From: an uncultured Duncaniella sp.
Lineage (GTDB): Bacteria; Bacteroidota; Bacteroidia; Bacteroidales; Muribaculaceae
Assembly (NCBI RefSeq): GCF_910577345.1
Contig: NZ_CAJTMT010000043.1
Span: forward strand, 1 to 22,450
Direction: 5' to 3'
Length of the DNA: 22,450 bases
A program made the position numbers and the translations under genes. Below, in pieces: positions 17,588 to 22,450 of this stretch; positions within the stretch are counted from its first letter, which is position 1, and each line of letters starts with the position of its first letter. The notes beneath the pieces are model-generated. The model saw only the letters and a list, made by a program, of their open reading frames with translations, had not been told where the DNA came from and did not search any database.

Positions 17588-18010
17588 TCATTGTTTGTTT
17601 TTGCAACTGTCGCATATACCCTTTACCACATAGTTGACCGAACGCGGAATGAAACCGGAGGGGAGGTCGACTGACGGAATATGCAGGTCCTCGAAGCAAT
17701 ATGTCTTCCCGCAGACCTCACAATGGAAATGGACATGCATATCGTCGATTGAACAGTCATCATCGTTGCCACACATCTCATATTTCAACGACCCGCTTCC
17801 GTCCTCGATTGAATGGAGCAGATGATGTTCGAGAAAGAGAGTGAGTGTCCGGAAGATGCTCGATCTGTCCAGCGTAGGCAGTCTGTCCTCAAGGTCTGAA
17901 AGGCTGACAGGCCCCTGCATCTCCGATAGAGTCCGGAAGACGGTTATGCGGTTGGCAGTCGGTTTGACACCCTTTTTCTGAAGACGGCTTTCAATTACCG
18001 TGGTTTCCAT
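17588..18010 (-). CDS. Fur-family metal-responsive regulator
   Basis: A 140-residue Fur-superfamily repressor. The winged helix is at about 12-75, with the recognition helix around LDRSSIFRTL (47-56), which corresponds to the TVYRTL motif of Fur and Zur. The C-terminal dimerisation domain has the HVHFHCEVC metal site (H92-H96, C97, C100) and the second structural zinc pair C133/C136. The length is typical. Extra Cys at 80, 86 and 105 may add to metal sensing. Fur, Zur and PerR cannot be told apart from sequence. The location, just upstream of two efflux ATPases in the same direction, suggests it senses a metal those pumps export, perhaps zinc. No promoter is visible between the terminator at 18037-18080 and its start. 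Confidence 0.88.
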   Translation of the reverse strand: METTVIESRLQKKGVKPTANRITVFRTLSEMQGPVSLSDLEDRLPTLDRSSIFRTLTLFLEHHLLHSIEDGSGSLKYEMCGNDDDCSIDDMHVHFHCEVCGKTYCFEDLHIPSVDLPSGFIPRSVNYVVKGICDSCKNKQ

Positions 18011-18036
18011 GATGAAGTCAAGTCATTTGGGGTTAT

Positions 18037-18080
18037 GAAAAAAGAACAGACAGGCTGTCGGGGTTGCCGGGCCTGTCTGC
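18037..18080 (-). terminator. intrinsic terminator after the YhcH-family gene
   Basis: Read on the minus strand, CAGACAGGC (18079-18071) pairs perfectly with GCCTGTCTG (18055-18047) around a 15-nt loop. A T-rich run, TTCTTTTTTTC, follows at 18045-18037. It lies 25 bp past the YhcH-family stop and ends 27 bp before the Fur-like start. Confidence 0.82.
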
Positions 18081-18104
18081 TTTGATTTTATCATTATATC
18101 GAGC

Positions 18105-18662
18105 TTATTCGGCATACTCAATCTTACCGACAAGCTTGCGCGAAAGTCCGGGATTTTCCGAAGTGCGCACCGAGGGCTGGTGGAGATCCTTGGGGAAATA
18201 GAGGAAGAAGCGGTCGGCACCGGCGGGGACGTATGACGCGGGCGCATCAAGACGGTAGAAAGTGCGGTCCTTCACGGGATCATATTCCATGGTGGGTGTC
18301 ACCTTGTCGGCATCGGCAAGTCCATAAAGCTCATCACCTACGAAAGTGTACTGGAGGTCGATGAACTTACGGTGATTCTCAGTTCTTGTCTCTTCGATTG
18401 ATTTCGGAGTATATGCTTCTGGGACGTTGATCCACAGACGACCCTTCTCAAGTTCAATCTTGCCGGGTTCGAGTGTCATGGGGTCAGTCTCGGCAAGGAA
18501 TTTGAAGAGCTTGTCCCAAAGGGGTTTGTTACGACGATATTGGGTGGCAAATTCCACAGCATCGACAGTGGCGTCGACATTGACATTCCATCCGTTGGCC
18601 CATTCGCGGCTCTCAACCCACTCGCGCGCCTCGGCAGGAGTGATTACAGATTCTGTTGACAT
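18105..18662 (-). CDS. YhcH/YjgK/YiaL (EbgC) family protein
   Basis: A 185-residue cytosolic cupin-like protein of the DUF386 family. Members include EbgC and the sialic-acid anomerase NanQ (YhcH), so a role in handling free sugars, perhaps as an anomerase or isomerase helper, is likely. Seen here: no signal peptide, and the family motifs ENHRKFIDLQY (H97, D102, Q104), LYGL and LYFPKDLHQPS (H161), which line the metal/sugar pocket. The length is a little above the usual 150-160 residues because of an N-terminal helix. It has its own consensus promoter (18700-18731) and terminator (18037-18080), so it probably forms a single-gene unit. Its sugar is unknown, but the carbohydrate genes around it make a catabolic role reasonable. 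Confidence 0.85.
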   Translation of the reverse strand: MSTESVITPAEAREWVESREWANGWNVNVDATVDAVEFATQYRRNKPLWDKLFKFLAETDPMTLEPGKIELEKGRLWINVPEAYTPKSIEETRTENHRKFIDLQYTFVGDELYGLADADKVTPTMEYDPVKDRTFYRLDAPASYVPAGADRFFLYFPKDLHQPSVRTSENPGLSRKLVGKIEYAE

Positions 18663-18699
18663 GGTTCTTGTGATTTATGGGAGTTGAAACAATATACTG

Positions 18700-18731
18700 C
18701 AAAAGTAATCAAATGCCCCGAATAAAGCAAA
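18700..18731 (-). promoter_or_regulatory. promoter of the YhcH-family gene
   Basis: On the minus strand, TTTG (18728-18731), a 20-nt spacer and TACTTTTG (18700-18707) give a full Bacteroidota promoter, about 38 bp before the start codon. The rest of 18663-18836 shows no gene. Confidence 0.75.
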
Positions 18732-18836
18732 TCGGAAGCGTTTGTCAAGAAAGAAATGCCTGATGATGAATACTGAATATTTCACTGAAATTCATAAGGC
18801 ACATTTAGAAGGTGTTTAAAAACAAAAAGAGTAACC

Positions 18837-20180
18837 CTAAATGATTTCGCGTTTTTTCAGCAACATAGCAAAATCCTCAGCAGTAGCAGGGACATTATCA
18901 ATATCACCAAAATTTGAATGTTCTTTATCTTTCTGCGTACCTATGACCCATGCGTTATTAAAGGATTTTTCCAAAGTATACACAGCATAAGCCACACCGT
19001 TCGGCACAAAGGCAACATAAAGGCATAGCGGTACCTCTGTCGGTTCAGGAAATTTCCACACATATATAATACGTTCATCGACCGTCACAGGTGTCACAGA
19101 TATGTCACTGTCCTTGAATGGCGATTTCACCCGATTGTAGGCAGCCAATGTGGTATTTACAACCTCAGGGGTCGAAAGTATTTTATCACCGTCGGCAATT
19201 GAGGTCACACTGGCCACTACAGGCAGATAATTGAAGAAATAAGTATATTTTCTCATTTCTTCAAACTCCTTGCATATCACCGAAATCATTGTCCTTGCAT
19301 TTTCGCGGGATGCTTCGTCATAATTGGGGTCATCAACTATTTTGCTGTATAATTCCAACGCTTTCTCTTCATTCCCATTTTCGAAATAAAGATATGCGAT
19401 GTTTCCCGCAATTATACCATCACCCGGACATGCTTCATCGGCCTTGATGAAATATTCGAGAGCTTTGTCAATCTCATTGTTATTGTAACGTATCGAGCCG
19501 AGGATATTCAGAACCCGGCAGTCGTTGGGAAATATTTCGGAGATTCTTGAAGCAAGCGAGTCAGCCATTGCCATGTCGCATCCCTCCTCATCAGAGAGCA
19601 TCATGGACAGGTAATCAAAAGCACCTGCATTAACAATGATTTCGGCAGAGTCCTTCAACGCAACGCCATCAGTCCAAGTCCATGCAAATCCGGTTTCTTC
19701 CGACCTGTCCAGCACAGCGTTGACTATCTCCGCTACTTCTTTCCATCGATTTCTTTCGGATTCGGCTTTGGCCATCCCCCATCTCATATCCAGACGTTCG
19801 GGCCACCTTCTTACAGAGTTACCTATTACATTTATGGCTTCATTATAAAGGCTATCGTTCCATTCGATGTGTTCACCGATTATTCCTGCAGGGTGTCCCA
19901 AGGAATCGGAGAACACAAGATGGTCACCCCTATAATCGGTACCATTGTTTACCGATAACATTGAGTTTCGGGATGAATTGAACAATAGATTGAATCTGGC
20001 AACTTGAACTTCAGGATCATCCGGTGATTCCGCAGTCCATAGTGCAAGTACGCTGTCAGCCGCATTATAATTATTTTCAGCTATCAGCGTGAAAAACTCC
20101 GAACGATAATCATTAGCGACCATCGTTATCCCACAGGCAAGCATAATAGTACCCGCGAACATAAATATAAACTTCCTCAT
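18837..20180 (-). CDS. secreted TPR-repeat protein of unknown function
   Basis: A 447-residue exported protein that I cannot assign to a named family. Residues 1-22 are a signal peptide. C16 (MLAC) could be a lipid anchor, but the lipobox is poor and cleavage near MVA is as likely. The centre holds TPR-like helix pairs, clearest at about 220-290 (LNILGSIRYNNNEIDKALEYF; GNIAYLYFENGNEEKALELY); weaker repeats lie at about 25-65 and 110-160. The C-terminal 130 residues (about 315-440) look like a beta-rich domain without a motif I know. TPR domains bind proteins, so a periplasmic scaffold role is possible. It diverges from the GH28 gene across 221 bp and has a separate, weak promoter. Codon use and GC are like the neighbours, slightly more AT-rich. 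Confidence 0.8.
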   Translation of the reverse strand: MRKFIFMFAGTIMLACGITMVANDYRSEFFTLIAENNYNAADSVLALWTAESPDDPEVQVARFNLLFNSSRNSMLSVNNGTDYRGDHLVFSDSLGHPAGIIGEHIEWNDSLYNEAINVIGNSVRRWPERLDMRWGMAKAESERNRWKEVAEIVNAVLDRSEETGFAWTWTDGVALKDSAEIIVNAGAFDYLSMMLSDEEGCDMAMADSLASRISEIFPNDCRVLNILGSIRYNNNEIDKALEYFIKADEACPGDGIIAGNIAYLYFENGNEEKALELYSKIVDDPNYDEASRENARTMISVICKEFEEMRKYTYFFNYLPVVASVTSIADGDKILSTPEVVNTTLAAYNRVKSPFKDSDISVTPVTVDERIIYVWKFPEPTEVPLCLYVAFVPNGVAYAVYTLEKSFNNAWVIGTQKDKEHSNFGDIDNVPATAEDFAMLLKKREII

Positions 20181-20208
20181 CTCAATAAATTTAGTTTGGT
20201 TCGTTTCT

Positions 20209-20239
20209 GCAAGTTACGAATATTTCGTATCATTACAAA
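20209..20239 (-). promoter_or_regulatory. possible promoter with palindrome in the spacer
   Basis: On the minus strand, TTTG (20236-20239), a 19-nt spacer and TAACTTGC (20209-20216) form a weak promoter for the TPR gene; the -7 box departs from TAnnTTTG at its last two bases. The spacer contains TACGAA-TAT-TTCGTA (20215-20229), a perfect 6-bp inverted repeat that could be an operator. Confidence 0.4.
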
Positions 20240-20293
20240 ATAATTTATTTTGAAAACAGTGGAAGCCTGAGACGGGGCGGTTTGGGTCCGGGG

Positions 20294-20325
20294 TTTGCGG
20301 TTTAGAGAATTTATTAGTACCTTTG
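20294..20325 (+). promoter_or_regulatory. promoter of the GH28 gene
   Basis: TTTG (20294-20297), a 20-nt spacer and TACCTTTG (20318-20325) match the consensus and the geometry of the GH2 promoter at 6078-6109. A leader of about 70 nt follows, A-rich just before the ATG at 20402. Confidence 0.78.
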
Positions 20326-20401
20326 AGCGAAAATCTGACCGAAAAATATTCACTTTTGATTATTCAATTACTAATCATAAACGCAAGAATCTAACAACAC
20401 C

Positions 20402-21955
20402 ATGAGATTTCTTACAGCTATGCTCGGACTGTGTCTGAGCTCGACAGTGGCTTTGGCCGCAGGTGAAAAATCCTCCTACAGCCACCTCTACGAAGGGCTT
20501 CCCTTTGAAATGCCCGTCATCGACAAACCCACATTCCCTGACCGCGAGGTATCACTGACCGATTTCGGTGCGGTAGCCGACGGCAAGACTCTCAACACCG
20601 AAGCTTTCGCAAAAGCCATCGACGCCCTCGCTTCGAAAGGTGGCGGCACTCTCAATGTGCCCGCAGGCATCTGGCTGACCGGTCCCATCACCTTCAAATC
20701 AAACATCAATCTCCATCTCGACGGCGGTGCGCTCATCCTCTTCTCGCCCGATACAGACCTCTACCCTGTTGTCTACACCGTCTATGAGGGCTACGAAGCC
20801 TACCGCGCCATCTCTCCCCTCAACGGAGAGAATCTTGAAAACATCGCAATCACCGGCGACGGTGTGATCGACGGCAACGGCGGCGCATGGCGACAGGTGA
20901 AGCGCGACAAGATGACTGCCGGACAATGGAAACGCCTCGTGGCTTCCGGAGGTATCGTGAAGAACGACAACACCTGGTATCCCTCCGAAAACTATATCGA
21001 AGGCGAGAAGGTGCGCGACAATCTCAAGAACCTTACCAAAGAGGAAGCATCGGCCATCAAACATTTCATCCGTCCCGTGATGCTTAAGTTCGTGAAGTGT
21101 AAGAATGTCTATCTCCAGGGCGTCCTCTTCCAGAACTCACCGGCATGGAACCTCCATCCGCTCATGTGCGAGAACCTCATCATCGACGATGTCTACATCA
21201 AGAACCCCGAATATGCCCAGAACGGCGACGGCCTTGACGTTGAATCATGCAAGAACGTGATTATCTACCGCTCAACCCTCGATGTCGGCGACGATGCTAT
21301 CTGTATCAAGTCCGGCAAGGATGAGGATGGCCGCAAGCGCGGAATCCCGACCGAGAATGTAATCGTGAAGGACTGCCGTGTGTTCCAGGGCCACGGTGGT
21401 TTCGTGGTCGGCAGCGAAATGTCGGGCGGTGTCAACAATGTATCGGTCACCGACTGCCAGTTCATCGGTACGGATGTCGGTCTCCGTTTCAAGAGCACAC
21501 GCGGACGCGGCGGTGTGGTCGAGAACATCTATATCGACAACATCAACATGCTCAACATCAGCGGTGAAGGCCTTCTCTTCGACCTCTACTATTGGGTGAA
21601 GAACGCTCCCAAGACAATCCCGCCGGTCGACGAGACTACTCCCCAGTTCCGCAACATCACCATCAACAACGTAGCCTCGTTCAACTCCGGAATGTCGGTC
21701 AAGTTCAACGGCCTCCCCGAAATGCACATCGAAAACGTGAAACTGACCAATTCAATCTTCACAGCGACCAACGGCGGTCTGCTTTCAGAGTCAACCGGAA
21801 TCAAGTTTGACAACGTCAGCATCACTTCGACCAAGGGTCCGGCCCTGACCATCAACAATGTCATCGACGCACGACTCACCAACTGCACATTCAACTCTCC
21901 GGACGCCGACAAAATCGTCTACACCGGCGAAAACAAGGATGTAATAATAGATTAG
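20402..21955 (+). CDS. secreted GH28 polygalacturonase-type hydrolase
   Basis: A 517-residue family GH28 enzyme that hydrolyses galacturonic acid linkages in pectin (polygalacturonase or rhamnogalacturonan hydrolase type). The signal peptide is 1-19 (VALA). The right-handed beta-helix begins with the usual VSLTDFGAVADGKTLNTEAF (50-69). The catalytic set is complete: N274-G-D276 in NGDGLD, D297/D298 in VGDDAI, G330-H331-G332 in QGHGG and R362-x-K364 in LRFKSTRGRGG. The length fits the exo-acting bacterial forms, with a long insert at about 160-220 that often closes the cleft, but exo action is inferred. It has its own promoter and is followed 19 bp later by a lipoprotein gene. It supports a pectin theme for the nearby hydrolases. 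Confidence 0.92.
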   Translation: MRFLTAMLGLCLSSTVALAAGEKSSYSHLYEGLPFEMPVIDKPTFPDREVSLTDFGAVADGKTLNTEAFAKAIDALASKGGGTLNVPAGIWLTGPITFKSNINLHLDGGALILFSPDTDLYPVVYTVYEGYEAYRAISPLNGENLENIAITGDGVIDGNGGAWRQVKRDKMTAGQWKRLVASGGIVKNDNTWYPSENYIEGEKVRDNLKNLTKEEASAIKHFIRPVMLKFVKCKNVYLQGVLFQNSPAWNLHPLMCENLIIDDVYIKNPEYAQNGDGLDVESCKNVIIYRSTLDVGDDAICIKSGKDEDGRKRGIPTENVIVKDCRVFQGHGGFVVGSEMSGGVNNVSVTDCQFIGTDVGLRFKSTRGRGGVVENIYIDNINMLNISGEGLLFDLYYWVKNAPKTIPPVDETTPQFRNITINNVASFNSGMSVKFNGLPEMHIENVKLTNSIFTATNGGLLSESTGIKFDNVSITSTKGPALTINNVIDARLTNCTFNSPDADKIVYTGENKDVIID

Positions 21956-21974
21956 CATTAAACTATAATAATAT

Positions 21975-22412
21975 ATGAATAATTACAATAAATTATTTAC
22001 TATATTATCTGCCGTCATTATCTTCTTTATTACTTCTTGTAATAAAGAAGATAATGAACCGTTTCAAGATAATCCTGAACCACAAATTGAATATTATGTA
22101 AAATATGAATTTAAATTTGGTTCTTACAGGAATTTAGCAAGAGTAGCCCATGTTTCGGTAACCACTGAAAGCGGCAGTAAATCATTTGATTTAAAGCCAA
22201 GTAATGACTGGTGGGAAGGTACATTTGGACCATTTAAACAATGTAAAAATTTAATATTACAAGGAACTGCAGATGGATCTTATCCTAACCTTCACATGCA
22301 GGGACGAATTTCTATTAGTACCGGTGGACCTTTCGTTCTTAAAGCACAAGGCGATGAGTATACTAAATCACTCCAAATAAAATATAATACTACTTCATTT
22401 GATTTAAAATAG
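21975..22412 (+). CDS. small AT-rich lipoprotein
   Basis: A 145-residue lipoprotein with no family I can name with confidence. It has a signal peptide with a good lipobox (FFITSC, Cys22). The mature start, CNKEDNEP, is acidic just after the Cys, as in the Bacteroidota export signal that sends lipoproteins to the cell surface. The rest is about 110 residues of predicted beta-strand (IEYYVKYEF, SVTTESG, WEGTFGPFK), like the small beta-sandwich lipoproteins common in gut Bacteroidales. It follows GH28 by 19 bp and could be co-transcribed. Base use is quite unlike GH28: codons are mostly A/T-ending (AAT, AAA, TTT, ATT), which suggests later acquisition. A hairpin at the window end probably terminates it. 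Confidence 0.75.
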   Translation: MNNYNKLFTILSAVIIFFITSCNKEDNEPFQDNPEPQIEYYVKYEFKFGSYRNLARVAHVSVTTESGSKSFDLKPSNDWWEGTFGPFKQCKNLILQGTADGSYPNLHMQGRISISTGGPFVLKAQGDEYTKSLQIKYNTTSFDLK

Positions 22413-22426
22413 ATTAATTTAAGCCT

Positions 22427-22450
22427 AAAAAGGTCTGACCACTAGTGGTC
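22427..22450 (+). terminator. left half of a large terminator palindrome, cut by the window end
   Basis: Five A (22427-22431), then GGTCT, then GACCACTAGTGGTC (22437-22450), a perfect 14-bp palindrome. If the next bases are AGACC and a T-run, this is a bidirectional intrinsic terminator 15 bp after the lipoprotein stop. Only the left part is visible, so that completion is inferred. Confidence 0.55.

Noticed and set aside
1..22450. tRNA, rRNA, SusC/SusD, sensor kinase or integrase genes
   Set aside because: None of the expected motifs or folds was seen on either strand, so the window holds no complete polysaccharide utilization locus or complete mobile element.

Overview
The window comes from the chromosome of a gut Bacteroidales bacterium, probably close to Muribaculaceae or Bacteroides; the family is inferred, because there is no rRNA or marker phylogeny here. 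The evidence is the set of secreted plant-glycan hydrolases (GH2, GH28, GH43, GH115, triple CE12-type esterase), the lack of Shine-Dalgarno sites with A-rich leaders instead, and several promoters of the Bacteroidota type (TTTG, 19-20 nt spacer, TAnnTTTG).

Layout. 1-341: no complete gene. It holds a 13-bp inverted repeat, a -7 box, the first ~23 codons of an unknown gene and a 24-bp tandem repeat. This DNA ends abruptly inside a GH43 domain, so the junction breaks two genes at once. 342-5903 (minus): GH2, then GH115 carrying a truncated C-terminal GH43 domain, 6 nt apart. 6133-12545 (plus): GH2, triple-domain acetylesterase, GH43. The two glycan operons diverge from back-to-back promoters at 5975-6109. 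12546-12853: a large inverted repeat (49 of 52 bp matching, 42 bp perfect) between convergent operons. 12854-18010 (minus): Fur-family regulator, Zn/Cd/Pb-type P1B ATPase and Cu(+)-type P1B ATPase, with a Fur-like operator over the promoter of the two pumps. 18105-18662 (minus): YhcH/EbgC-family protein with its own promoter and terminator. 18837-20180 (minus): secreted TPR protein. 20402-22412 (plus): GH28 and a small AT-rich lipoprotein. The window ends inside what looks like a large terminator palindrome.

How it works together. The GH2, CE12, GH43, GH115 and GH28 enzymes, nearly all with signal peptides, fit periplasmic or surface breakdown of acidic, acetylated plant polysaccharide (pectin/rhamnogalacturonan or glucuronoarabinoxylan). 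No SusC/SusD pair or sensor is in the window, so this is a part or satellite of a polysaccharide utilization locus. The metal module is a separate unit: a Fur-like sensor controlling two efflux pumps, one ending in a CopZ-like domain that could also be made alone from an internal start.

The items most worth a second look are the broken junction at the left edge, the 42-bp perfect inverted repeat, the 19-bp perfect hairpin over the esterase stop codon, the three-catalytic-domain esterase, the CopA-CopZ fusion, and the Fur-type control of export pumps. I found no CRISPR array, tRNA, rRNA or complete transposase.
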